Translations under genes and position numbers: made by a program
Assembly: GCA_902591865.1 (NCBI GenBank)
Contig: CACJCK010000009.1
Location: 1-45,780 of the forward strand
Source: an uncultured Prochlorococcus sp.
GTDB lineage: Bacteria > Cyanobacteriota > Cyanobacteriia > PCC-6307 > Cyanobiaceae
Reading direction: 5' to 3'
DNA: 45,780 nucleotides
Part shown: positions 25,958 to 34,463 of the stretch, piece after piece
Layout of the letters: every line of letters begins with the position of its first letter
Position numbering within the stretch: position 1 is the first letter of the stretch
The notes under the pieces: generated by a model
Databases searched by the model: none
Seen by the model: only the letters and a program-made list of their open reading frames with translations
Told to the model about the DNA's origin: nothing

Positions 25958-27094
25958 TTGATTATTAATTTCAAGAAAATAAAATTTGCTTTTGTTCTTT
26001 TAGGGCATTTAGCCTTTTTTTCTTCTACAAATAATTTAATTGCTTCTAATTCTGTCCAAAAGGTTTTATTTAAAGAAGAAAAGCAGTTACAAAAAGATAA
26101 TAATTTATCACTCAAAAAAGATTTATCCAACTCAATTCAAAAAGATCATTATTTAATTGGCCCAGGAGATATCCTATCGTTAATTCTATACGACGTCCCT
26201 GAATTATCAGGAGACTATTCAGTTTTAAATGATGGGACTATTCAATTGCCATTAATAGGAACTATATATCTCAACAACTTAAGTATTAAACAAGCATCAT
26301 CAATTTTAGAAGAAAAATATCGAAATCAATTATTAAGGCCCGAACTTCATTTGACAGTTAAAGCCCCTAGACCAATTCTAGTTTCAGTTATAGGAGAAAT
26401 AGAAAGACCCGGTATTTATTCATTAACTAGTAGTGAGAAGAGCATCCTTGCAGGAGGCCCTCAGATTTCTAACAATGGTTTACCTACTATTGTGGATGCA
26501 ATACAAAAAGCAGGAGGTATAACTCAGAAAGCTAACTTATCAGAGGTAATTATTATTAGAAAACTCCCAGGTCCGCAAAATTCACAAAAAAAAGCAACAA
26601 TAAATTTAGTAGATCTTATTTTAGAGGGAGATCATTCTCAGAATTTGTTTTTGTTTGATGGTGATGTAATAAAATTAACTAAAGCGAAGGAAATACCATC
26701 TAATACGATGAAAATAGCACGTGCAAATTTATCTCCAAGCACTATTAATGTCAGGATAATAGGACAAGTAGAAGAGCCAGGACAGATTAATTTAAGTGCT
26801 AATACTCCACTTGTTCAGGGTGTACTTTCTGCTGGTGGACCATTAGCATGGAAATCTAATAAGGGAAATATTATTCTTATGAGAGTAAATGAAAATGGAA
26901 CAATTACTAAGAAAAGATATAAGATCGACTTAAATGCAAATGTTTCATATAAAGACAATCCCCCTCTAAAGGATAGAGATATAGTTTACGTTAATCCTTC
27001 TGCACTTAAAAAGGTAAGTAGTGGACTAGGAGCTATAACAGAGCCAATATCACCAATAATTAGTGCAGCTACCTTGTTCAAATTGTTTAATTGA
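25958..27094 (+). CDS. Wza-like outer-membrane polysaccharide export protein
   Basis: 378 residues from TTG 25958, with a signal peptide (IINFKKIKFAFVLLGHLAFFSS, then an Asn/Ser-rich cleavage region). The poly-export domain is clear: YLIGPGDILSLILYDVPELSGDYSVLNDGTIQLPLIGTI, followed by two SLBB-like segments (VSVIGEIERPGIYSL near 140 and VRIIGQVEEPGQINLSA near 265). There is no Cys in the signal region, so it is not the usual lipoprotein. The predicted product exports polysaccharide through the outer membrane with the Wzc-like kinase. An upstream ATG (25932, 25941) is out of frame across a run of eight T. Confidence 0.88.
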   Translation: MIINFKKIKFAFVLLGHLAFFSSTNNLIASNSVQKVLFKEEKQLQKDNNLSLKKDLSNSIQKDHYLIGPGDILSLILYDVPELSGDYSVLNDGTIQLPLIGTIYLNNLSIKQASSILEEKYRNQLLRPELHLTVKAPRPILVSVIGEIERPGIYSLTSSEKSILAGGPQISNNGLPTIVDAIQKAGGITQKANLSEVIIIRKLPGPQNSQKKATINLVDLILEGDHSQNLFLFDGDVIKLTKAKEIPSNTMKIARANLSPSTINVRIIGQVEEPGQINLSANTPLVQGVLSAGGPLAWKSNKGNIILMRVNENGTITKKRYKIDLNANVSYKDNPPLKDRDIVYVNPSALKKVSSGLGAITEPISPIISAATLFKLFN

Positions 27095-27430
27095 ATTTAG
27101 CTATAAAGTTAATAATTGGTAAATAAATGATAGGGAGAAATTACTTACTAATTTTTATTATTTGGTAGCGTCTAAAGAAAAGTTTTAAGGAAATTTAAAA
27201 TGATATTTTCAAGATAAAAAGAATCTTTTCGTTTATTTTTTAAAATAAATTAAAAAGAAAAATAATTTATCAATGATCTAATAGATAATTTGCTATTGAA
27301 TTATTTTCACAAACAAGTCTGAGTCTTTTTAGATAATATTTGGAATTTGTTAAATTTTGCTTTCTATTTTTTACTTTCTTTTATAGCAAATTAATTTATT
27401 TTGAACCTTTATAAAAATTCTTTTAAATAT
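27095..27430. other. AT-rich gap in the polysaccharide island
   Basis: I see no gene, tRNA, hairpin terminator or repeat in this 336-bp stretch between the exporter and the convergent epimerase. Any frames are short and AT-driven. It may contain transcription ends for both neighbours. Confidence 0.5.
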
Positions 27431-28360
27431 TTATTTTGAAAAACATTTTTTCAAAGATTCTTTTTGTGAATATGGTTGTACCCATTCCATAGTTTTAGAA
27501 AACCGGGAAGAATCGACAACTAAATCATCAGTTAATTGAGATATTCTTTTTTTAATAAATGGTAATTTCTTTAATAAAGTAAATACAATTGTCGGTAATT
27601 TAACAATAAAAACGGTTTTTGACCTAAGCCTGCTTATCGTCCTAATAAGATCTTTGGTTGATATGGTTTCCTTATCAGAAATTAGAAATATTTTTTCTGA
27701 TTTTATTGGATGGTTAAGAGATTTAGATATTGCAGATAACAAATTATTTATATAAAGAAGACTTCTTTTATTGTCTTTCATAGCAAGGGGGAAAAGAAAA
27801 TTGTGATCTATTAGATTGACTAGTTTAGAAATATTACCAGGTGAATTTTTACCATAAACTACTGTCGGTCTAAGTATTATTAATTCAGTTTTAGAATCTT
27901 GACATTGTTTCATCAATTTTTTCTCAGCTTTTTTCTTGAATTCACTATAAAAATCATAACTATTATATTCTGAACACTCATTAAAATATTCATTATCATT
28001 AGTACGAAACCCAAGTACACCAATACTACTTAAGAAAATAAATCTCTTGATACCTAATTTGTTAGAATAAGAATATAGTATTGAAGGTAATAGTTGATTT
28101 ATATATTTGGCTTTATTTAAAAAAACTTTATTACTTTTGATTTTTTTATGTGCAATTGCAGCTGTATGAATAAAATGCGTTGGAGCAAAGGACTTAATTC
28201 TTGAAATGTTACTTTCATCTAAAAATTCATTTATACTCAAACAAAATTTTGTTTTTGATACTCGCTTTTCTGAAATTGCAAGTACATTATGAAACCTTGT
28301 AAAGTGATTTACTAAAGCAGAACCGATAAAACCATTAGCGCCTGTAATAATAATATTCAT
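27431..28360 (-). CDS. NAD-dependent sugar epimerase/dehydratase
   Basis: An extended short-chain dehydrogenase of about 309 residues. The N-terminal NAD site is MNIIITGANGFIGSALVNHF. The active-site region has a Ser block (FLSSIGVLGF) and the catalytic YxxxK form in SYDFYSEFKKKAEK. LRPTVVYGKNSPGNISKL is a typical substrate-domain segment. The family acts on nucleotide-activated sugars; the exact sugar cannot be read. I use the ATG at 28360, leaving 8 bp after the upstream glycosyltransferase stop. Together these resemble pairs that make and add an unusual deoxy or amino sugar. Confidence 0.85.
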   Translation of the reverse strand: MNIIITGANGFIGSALVNHFTRFHNVLAISEKRVSKTKFCLSINEFLDESNISRIKSFAPTHFIHTAAIAHKKIKSNKVFLNKAKYINQLLPSILYSYSNKLGIKRFIFLSSIGVLGFRTNDNEYFNECSEYNSYDFYSEFKKKAEKKLMKQCQDSKTELIILRPTVVYGKNSPGNISKLVNLIDHNFLFPLAMKDNKRSLLYINNLLSAISKSLNHPIKSEKIFLISDKETISTKDLIRTISRLRSKTVFIVKLPTIVFTLLKKLPFIKKRISQLTDDLVVDSSRFSKTMEWVQPYSQKESLKKCFSK

Positions 28361-28368
28361 AACTATTA

Positions 28369-29583
28369 TCAAAGATAATCTATGAAGTTGTTTATTAATT
28401 CAGCATATTTACGTAATCCTTTTTCTTTTGATAGGTTATTTTCATAATAACTCATGGCATTTTTTCCTTGTCTTAATAATTTAGATTTATTTTTTTGAAT
28501 ACTTATTAAGTATTTTGTAAGTGATTCATAATCTCCCGGAGAAAATACCGCTCCTGCATCATTAGTCTCGATAATTTCTTTCAGTTCTGGATCTGATCCA
28601 ATAAATAAGATAGGTAATCCTCTTGCTAAATAACCTGAAAGTTTACTTGGAGAGACCAGACCATCGTAGGTAGATCTAAGAGTAACAATCGCCATATCTG
28701 CAAGCCCCATTGTTAAAGGTAGGTTTTCAATTTTAACTAATGGCTTAAAAATAACCGAATTCAAAGGAAGGAATTTTTTTGCAAAAGTTTTTGCTTGGTT
28801 AATTCTTGTCCCAGAGGAAATAAATAAAATCTTAAGTTGTTCAGATCTAAGTTTTGACAATCTTAAAGCTTTCAATAAAGTTTCCCATTCATGTGCTATT
28901 CCTAAATTACCAGAATAAATAAGATTAAATTCACTTGAAATATTCCATTCTCTACTAAGTTTATTTGGTGCTTTTATTGTTTTAAAATCCCCTAAACCCC
29001 AATTTCTAATAACTACAATTTTACTCTTTGAAATACCTTTAGACCTTAATTGAGTACTCATTGATTTGCCTAAGGATACAACTCTAGAAGCTGATCTGTA
29101 TGCAATATTAAAAATTGGAGTTATTAAAGTTTTTAATATAATCGAAATCTTTTTAGATAAATTTTTTAAAAGCACTTCTGGATACAAATCCATTGCAATT
29201 ACTATATAAGGAATTTTATATATTTTTTTTACTAAGAAAACTATTATTATTATTGGGGGTGGGTTAGTTAAAGTTATTATCAAATTTGGCTTTTTATTTA
29301 AAATAATTTTTAAAAAGCAATTTAAAGAGAAATAAATTTGATTTATGAGTTTTAAAAAAACATTTTTTTGAGGAACGGGCAAATTAACATATTCAATAAT
29401 TACTCCGTTTTCTCTAGGGTCATTTTTATAGAAATTATCAATTACATAAGGTAAATTACCGCATATAACTTTCACCTTCCATCCTTCACTAACCATTCTC
29501 TCAGCGATGTTTATTGGATATTGTGCACCAGTCCAACCATCGGGAAAGAAATATTGTTCAATTAATAATAATTCTTTGCCCAA
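28369..29583 (-). CDS. Glycosyltransferase family 4 (WbuB-like)
   Basis: A 404-residue GT-B fold transferase. The start MGKELLLIEQYFFPDGWTGAQYPINIAERMVSEG and the segment VVSLGKSMSTQLRSKGISKSKIVVIRNWG are typical of the WbuB group, which adds amino sugars such as L-FucNAc in O-antigen synthesis. The C-terminal nucleotide-sugar domain includes NLIYSGNLGIAHEWETLL and LSGYLARGLPILFIG. It has a TTG start at 29583 and precedes the epimerase gene by 8 bp. The donor sugar is unknown. Confidence 0.85.
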   Translation of the reverse strand: MGKELLLIEQYFFPDGWTGAQYPINIAERMVSEGWKVKVICGNLPYVIDNFYKNDPRENGVIIEYVNLPVPQKNVFLKLINQIYFSLNCFLKIILNKKPNLIITLTNPPPIIIIVFLVKKIYKIPYIVIAMDLYPEVLLKNLSKKISIILKTLITPIFNIAYRSASRVVSLGKSMSTQLRSKGISKSKIVVIRNWGLGDFKTIKAPNKLSREWNISSEFNLIYSGNLGIAHEWETLLKALRLSKLRSEQLKILFISSGTRINQAKTFAKKFLPLNSVIFKPLVKIENLPLTMGLADMAIVTLRSTYDGLVSPSKLSGYLARGLPILFIGSDPELKEIIETNDAGAVFSPGDYESLTKYLISIQKNKSKLLRQGKNAMSYYENNLSKEKGLRKYAELINNFIDYL

Positions 29584-29838
29584 ATTATTAAATAGAATTA
29601 TTTAAAATAATAACATTCATTATTACTTGATAGAAAAAACTGAATTTAGAATTTTAAATAAAAGTTCTTAATACCTAAGAATATTTATCGATGATCAAAA
29701 ATAAATATATTTATAATTTTAGGCTGAAAAAATTGTAAAGTAGTTTATTCTCTAAGCTATTTTAAATTCAATAATTCTTATTACTTCCTAAATTTTTTTT
29801 CTATCAATAAACTCCTCAAAAAAACATTTTATATCTAA

Positions 29839-30627
29839 TTATTTATTACGAAAAAAGATATTCTTCAAAATCATTAATTTGTGCTGGAAGTAAGGGATTA
29901 AATTTTTTATTCCCTTATGAGAATGAAATCTTGTCATTCTTCCGGTAAAAAGACTCATTAATATACTAAAAAAAGATAATTTTTGATAGTAATAAAGAGC
30001 AATTGAAACTCTATTTTTATCAGCTAAAATTTCATCAACTCCATGCCAAATATTTGTATCTGTTCTAAACATAATTTGTCTTTGCTTTGGTATGACTTTT
30101 ACAATTTCATTAATTCCTCTTTTTTTTCTTGTCAAAGAGAGTATTCCACCATATTCTTGGATCCAATCATCATTTAAATAAATAATTAAATTAATGACTC
30201 TTTTCATATAGGTTATGGGATGGTAATTAAAATCTTGATGCATCTTAAGGAATTGATTTTTTTTTGAAAAATGAATTCCTCCACCAGAAAAGTAACTATC
30301 AGATTTAAGAGAATTTTTTTTCAAACGAAATGTTTTTTCAACGAATCGTATAAATTGATTAGAATTAAATACGCTTATTAACTGACCTGTTAAAGGACCA
30401 AAATGTTTCGTATGACTTTTATTTTCATTTGAGGAAACCCTTGTATTTAAAACTTCTAAACTTTCTTTATTAATTTCCTCAAAAATAGTTTTAGATAAAT
30501 CATTTGATAATAAATTTTCACTTAAAAAGACTTCATTTTGGAAGTGAGCTTCTTCAAATAAATCTTTACTTAAGAAACTCCAGTTAACCAGTAAATTATT
30601 ATCTTGATTTTTATCTAAAAAGATCAT
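29839..30627 (-). CDS. 2-oxoglutarate/Fe(II)-dependent oxygenase
   Basis: A 262-residue protein with a double-stranded beta-helix metal site: His130 and Asp132 in HQDF, His195 in NIWHGV and the 2-oxoglutarate Arg206 in NRVSIALYYY. The motif order HxD...H...R matches the prolyl-4-hydroxylase-like/2OG-FeII superfamily. The surrounding segment MKRVINLIIYLNDDWIQEYGG is typical. It lies between glycosyltransferases, 2 bp downstream of the sialyltransferase-like gene, so a sugar or protein side-chain hydroxylation in surface polysaccharide assembly is the likeliest role (inference). 255 bp of AT-rich sequence separate it from the next gene. Confidence 0.82.
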   Translation of the reverse strand: MIFLDKNQDNNLLVNWSFLSKDLFEEAHFQNEVFLSENLLSNDLSKTIFEEINKESLEVLNTRVSSNENKSHTKHFGPLTGQLISVFNSNQFIRFVEKTFRLKKNSLKSDSYFSGGGIHFSKKNQFLKMHQDFNYHPITYMKRVINLIIYLNDDWIQEYGGILSLTRKKRGINEIVKVIPKQRQIMFRTDTNIWHGVDEILADKNRVSIALYYYQKLSFFSILMSLFTGRMTRFHSHKGIKNLIPYFQHKLMILKNIFFRNK

Positions 30628-30629
30628 TA

Positions 30630-31853
30630 TTATAACCTAATTGATCTTATTGCATTTTTAATCATTTTTTCTTGATCTAAACGTTGATTTACATAAGATA
30701 ACCTAACATATTTTTCCAAAAGCGCTTTACCAAAAGCAAATTCTAATTTTATGTCGGGGTTTAAAGTCTTAACAGATAAAGAAGCAGTTGAACAGCATGC
30801 AAGTATGATATTTTTAACTTCTAAAAAATTTAATAAATATGTGACAATAACTTCTAGTGGAATATTTGATAAAGAAATATCTTTATCAAATAAATAGGGA
30901 TTTAAAACGAAAATTTTTTTATTTTGATAATTTTTTTCTAATTTTTTAAACAATTTAATATTTTTAATTTTCGTACTCCCTGGATGAGGTTTTATCAATA
31001 AAAAAGAGAATCTTAGATTTTCTTTTTTTGTTAAATAATCGAAATACATATTGACTTCATTATCTAAAGTACATCTTTTTGTTTCATAAAATGTTGTAGT
31101 TGGGAAAATAAATATTTTTTTTTCTTTTTTAACAAAACCCTTTAAAAAAATATCTAAATTTGATAAAGATTTTGTTAGATCATAGTCATACTCTTTAGAA
31201 ATATATTGGTTTAGAAAATCATTTATAAATTCACTATTTATTAATTCTGATTTGTATTTATATTTATGGTTATAAATTTCGAAATGATGATAAGACTTAA
31301 ATAGATTTTTGGTTTTAATATACTTTGCGTGATCAATTTGATTCTTTATAAGCCAAGATGGTTTATTAATAGGCATTAAATTTAAAAAGCCATCCCCAAA
31401 AAGGATTATTTTAAATTCAGGAATAGGTAAATAAAAATTAAAGTAAGCCGACCCATAAAGATCATTTATCCATCTGTATCTTGTTTGCCATAGGAAGATA
31501 TTATTTTTATTTTTAGTGAAATATATTAAATTAAAAATTGGATATATTAATAGCCTTTTAATTAAAGAATCTACTTTAAAGTTAATGTATTCTTGTTTTC
31601 CTAATATTTCTTTAAAGTTACAAATATTTTTTATCTTGGTATCAGATCTAATAGGAAAAAAAAGAAAAATATATATTGTTTTAGATTCAGATTTAGAGTT
31701 GATATCCTTAAGATTATTTTGATATTTATATGTAGTTAAGAATCCTAATTGAGTCGCATAAGAACTAACAGTAACAATATTTATTTTTTTTGCTTTAAAA
31801 ATTAATAAAAGTGAATCAAAAATAATTTTTGTTTTTTTAACTAAAAAACTCAT
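30630..31853 (-). CDS. Putative GT-B glycosyltransferase with sialyltransferase-like motifs
   Basis: 407 residues, not clearly in any family I can name. It has FGDG at 152-155, KPHP at 288-291 and CCSTAS at 353-358, in the order of the (D/E)(D/E)G, HP and S/(S/T) motifs of bacterial sialyl- and polysialyltransferases (GT52, GT80, GT38-type). The first motif is GDG rather than the usual DDG or EDG. FSFLLIKPHPGS and VKNIILACCSTASLSV lie in hydrophobic strand contexts as in those enzymes. The gene is Lys/Asn/Ile/Phe-rich with low GC even for this genome. It is 2 bp upstream of the 2OG oxygenase gene and probably co-transcribed. No CMP-sialate synthesis gene is visible in the window, so the donor may be another acidic sugar. 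Confidence 0.6.
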   Translation of the reverse strand: MSFLVKKTKIIFDSLLLIFKAKKINIVTVSSYATQLGFLTTYKYQNNLKDINSKSESKTIYIFLFFPIRSDTKIKNICNFKEILGKQEYINFKVDSLIKRLLIYPIFNLIYFTKNKNNIFLWQTRYRWINDLYGSAYFNFYLPIPEFKIILFGDGFLNLMPINKPSWLIKNQIDHAKYIKTKNLFKSYHHFEIYNHKYKYKSELINSEFINDFLNQYISKEYDYDLTKSLSNLDIFLKGFVKKEKKIFIFPTTTFYETKRCTLDNEVNMYFDYLTKKENLRFSFLLIKPHPGSTKIKNIKLFKKLEKNYQNKKIFVLNPYLFDKDISLSNIPLEVIVTYLLNFLEVKNIILACCSTASLSVKTLNPDIKLEFAFGKALLEKYVRLSYVNQRLDQEKMIKNAIRSIRL

Positions 31854-32309
31854 AATTCTTCTTTATAAAATACTATTAATAAAGATGGATAAATTTATCA
31901 TAATCTTCATAATCTTCATAATCTTCATAATCTATTTAATCTATTAAAAATACTTATAGAAATATGTTTATTTTCAGAATAGTTATCTCCCTACTAAATT
32001 TAGGAAAAATTTATCAAAATTTTATTAATAACTATGTTTATTTGTCTGATTATTCTTGTTATAAATATATGGTAATCTAACTAAAAGACCGCATTAAGAA
32101 GATGATTTTTTTTCTAATTCTTAGCATAGAATACTTTTAAAATCTATTTAGGAATAAAATTAAGAAAACTTTAGTTAAGCTTTAATAAGAGATTTTTAAA
32201 TATTACGTACATAAAGCCGATTTAAGGCTACAAAAGACCTTAAAAAGTAGACAAAAGAGACAAAACTGCACGATTAATTAACCTTTTAGAGCTAAATATT
32301 CAAAAAAGT
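31854..32309. other. Long gap in the island, promoter side
   Basis: Besides the 9-bp tandem repeat at 31899-31933 I see no gene. The stretch is very AT-rich, as expected for a divergent region between the sialyltransferase-like gene and the small plus-strand frame at 32310. Nothing else is recognisable. Confidence 0.5.
31899..31933. repeat. Tandem 9-bp repeat (CATAATCTT)
   Basis: Almost four perfect copies of CATAATCTT run at 31899-31907, 31908-31916, 31917-31925 and 31926-31933 (last one base short). They lie about 45 bp upstream of the start of the sialyltransferase-like gene (31853), in its probable promoter region. A variable-number repeat there could alter promoter spacing. Confidence 0.85.
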
Positions 32310-32468
32310 ATGCTTCAGAATAACTATGTGGCAGCAATTAGCGGTATTAGATATATGAAAGATTTGGTATTAGACGCAGACAATAAAGCTAAGAAATTTA
32401 AGAATGGAAGAATAAAGCTTAGGACGGATAAATTCTTGATGACCAAGAAAAATTTTTGGATTTATTAA
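32310..32468 (+). CDS. Possible small protein (52 aa)
   Basis: An ATG frame of 52 codons opening MLQNNYVAAISGIRYMKDL, then a charged VLDADNKAKKFKNGRIKLRTD. It is less AT-biased than its surroundings and has balanced composition. It points opposite to the neighbouring transferase genes and ends 14 bp before the convergent GT2 stop. It could be an intact tiny gene or the end of a lost one. No family recognised. Confidence 0.4.
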   Translation: MLQNNYVAAISGIRYMKDLVLDADNKAKKFKNGRIKLRTDKFLMTKKNFWIY

Positions 32469-32482
32469 GTTAGTAAATCTTT

Positions 32483-33232
32483 TTACATAAAATTTTTATA
32501 CTTCTCAAAAATATGTTTAATATCCTTAATTTTCTTGTCATCAATATCAATTTTTCTCATTCTATATTTATTAGGATTTGCTCTCATATTTTTTTTGCTA
32601 ATAGTATTTGAATTATGCGCTAAACAGAAAATACTTTTAAAAGGGTCGAGTTGAATCATGGGTATTGTAAAGCCCTTTGTAAAATAACTTTCCTCAGAGC
32701 TTTGACTTTCATCTAAAAAACTTGTTTTAGATAACAATTGTTTTTTAAATGCAAAAGTGTTAGCAGTCCCATGATTTTTATTAAAAGGTCCTGAAATCCA
32801 CAATTCTTTTTCAAATAAATAAAAAATAGGAAGTTGAGTACACCCTGCAATTAATTTTCTACTGTTAGATAATTCTCCAACTGCATGAGAAACTCTATTG
32901 GGAGGATAATAGTCATCATCATCCATATAAACAATAATTTCACCACTAGATTTTCTATTGGCAATGTTTCTTTTAAAACCAATAGGCTTTCTTTCACTTA
33001 AATAAATATATTTAATTTTCAAATTATTATCATTGAGTATTGTTTTCTTAATAGAAAAATCACTATCATCAACGATGACCCATTCTATATTTGTAATTGG
33101 ATAATCTTGATTATCAATATGCTTTTTTAAAACAGTCAAAAACTCATGCCTATTGAAGGTGATTGTACAAATACTAACAAGGGGTTTTCTTTCAGAAAAT
33201 CCTTTGGGTTTGGACCTATTAATTTGGAACAT
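32483..33232 (-). CDS. Glycosyltransferase family 2
   Basis: A 249-residue GT-A transferase. PLVSICTITFNRHEFL is the GT2 N-terminal motif. EWVIVDDSD holds the nucleotide-binding aspartates. The DXD-type metal motif is IVYMDDDDYYPPNRV. The acceptor part includes SSEESYFTKGFTIPMIQLDP. No membrane segments, so it works on the cytoplasmic face. At 249 residues it is a single-domain transferase, probably contributing one sugar to the surface polymer. Confidence 0.9.
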   Translation of the reverse strand: MFQINRSKPKGFSERKPLVSICTITFNRHEFLTVLKKHIDNQDYPITNIEWVIVDDSDFSIKKTILNDNNLKIKYIYLSERKPIGFKRNIANRKSSGEIIVYMDDDDYYPPNRVSHAVGELSNSRKLIAGCTQLPIFYLFEKELWISGPFNKNHGTANTFAFKKQLLSKTSFLDESQSSEESYFTKGFTIPMIQLDPFKSIFCLAHNSNTISKKNMRANPNKYRMRKIDIDDKKIKDIKHIFEKYKNFM

Positions 33233-33303
33233 AATAATTTTCTAATCCTATCCTAAATAGTATTAGTTAACCTTAAAAGCTATCTAAATGGTTGAACAAA
33301 TAA

Positions 33304-33516
33304 TTACAACCAACAACTCCTCCCATTTTTTGATTTTTGATCATCTTTGTAGATGGGCTGTCTAAATTTTTGTCCTGCATCTGAATAATCTTTGTCAAAC
33401 TCTATATCAGGTCTAGACAAGTAGTCGTAAATATTTCTCTTGCTGTAAACCTCAAGAACATTAATAATTTTATTATAGCTAAACATATTTTTTATTCTGC
33501 ACTTAGAAAACTCCAT
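33304..33516 (-). CDS. Small hypothetical protein (70 aa)
   Basis: Unknown. An intact frame from ATG 33516 (MEFSKCRIKNMFSYNKIIN), then VLEVYSKRNIYDYLSRPDIEFD and a basic/polar end GQKFRQPIYKDDQKSKNG with a final SCWL. Charged, soluble, no repeats. It lies between the GT2 gene and the tRNA-Ala side of the island. The composition looks like a real protein. Confidence 0.55.
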   Translation of the reverse strand: MEFSKCRIKNMFSYNKIINVLEVYSKRNIYDYLSRPDIEFDKDYSDAGQKFRQPIYKDDQKSKNGRSCWL

Positions 33517-33546
33517 ATTTAAAAATTATCAATTTATAGCTTTTTT

Positions 33547-33648
33547 TTAGTACTTTATTTTGCTTTTCAATTCCTTTATTGACCAAACAAAATCATGCCT
33601 AGCTTTGGTTTGTTGTTTTGTAAGTTCGACCCAATTTAGAGGTTTCAT
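33547..33648 (-). CDS. Possible tiny protein (33 aa)
   Basis: An ATG frame of 33 codons on the minus strand: MKPLNWVELTKQQTKARHDF, then VWSIKELKSKIKY. It has two Trp and an amphipathic helix, which is unusual for chance in this AT-rich sequence. It lies between the 70-aa gene and tRNA-Ala. Support is composition only. Confidence 0.35.
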   Translation of the reverse strand: MKPLNWVELTKQQTKARHDFVWSIKELKSKIKY

Positions 33649-33783
33649 TTTGTGGCAACTTAAGAATGTCCTCAAGTGCATTTTAGGGTGCAAAATTGAG
33701 TAAATAAGCTTGGACAAGTAGGTACAAAGTTATGCCTTTACGAAAACGTCTCTGAAGACCATTACTATGACTAAGAAAATAAG

Positions 33784-33856
33784 TGGAGCCAAGCGGATTT
33801 GAACCGCTGACCCCCTGCATGCCATGCAGGTGCTCTACCAGCTGAGCTATGGCCCC
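33784..33856 (-). tRNA. tRNA-Ala (GGC)
   Basis: A full 73-nt cloverleaf folds on the minus strand. The acceptor stem GGGGCCA pairs with TGGCTCC with one G-T pair; the D-arm is GCTC-AGCTGGTA-GAGC. The anticodon stem is CCTGC/GCAGG with loop ATGGCAT, giving anticodon GGC. The T-arm is AGCGG-TTCAAAT-CCGCT and the discriminator is A. No CCA is encoded. It marks the border of the polysaccharide island (its 3' side) and the succinate dehydrogenase operon. Confidence 0.97.
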
Positions 33857-34463
33857 AAATCCCGAAAGGTCAGTCATATCAATTAATCATAAGATTTCTC
33901 TAGTAATGTCCGTAATCCCTATAGTACTTTATAGCGTTTGATTATTGAAATCTGCAGCTTAAAATGCACCCAGAGATTTACAAGTTGTAGCATGCTTTCA
34001 AGGGATGTTCTTAAGAAATTATGTACCTTTTGTTTTTAAACAATCAGAACTTCAAAATCCCCAACTGTGGTTTGCTGATTTAAGTTATATAAACACTAGA
34101 CAGATTCTCTCTCCAAAAGTTTCTATTTAAACTATTTAGATGATGTAAATAGTTTAAATATCCAAATTTAGATGAGCCCTTTCTTTAAAGGAAAGAAAAT
34201 CTTTATTGATTCTTTTCCTACACATTTAAGTTTTTTTCTAAAGGTTTATTGACAAATTAGTTTCATGGAAACTCTTCATTAGTTTTGTAATCTTTTCTCA
34301 AACTCAGAAAGAGTTTAGAGAAGGCATTACAAAAAATGGTGATGGGAATAATTGGGCTGATGTTTTTTATTGGATAGACTTTAAGCTAAGTGGAAAATGT
34401 GGACCAATAGTTTTAATAATATGAATTTCTGATTGTTCATATATTTTCTATTAGGAGGTATTA
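33857..34463. other. Gap between tRNA-Ala and the sdh operon with possible gene scraps
   Basis: There is no intact gene. An ATG frame at 34005-34130 (41 codons, starts MFLRNYVPFVFKQSELQNPQ) reads like protein and stays open upstream to 33963 without a start. A second open stretch, 34242-34424 (contains KEFREGITKNGDGNNWADVF), lacks a start codon. Either may be remains of old cargo. TAAAATGCAC at 33960-33969 is inverted relative to GTGCATTTTA at 33676-33685 on the other side of the tRNA. Confidence 0.45.

Noticed and set aside
33683-33877. Open frame across the tRNA-Ala gene on the minus strand
   Set aside because: Its central residues are just the translation of the tRNA; a tRNA and a protein gene do not share this stretch.
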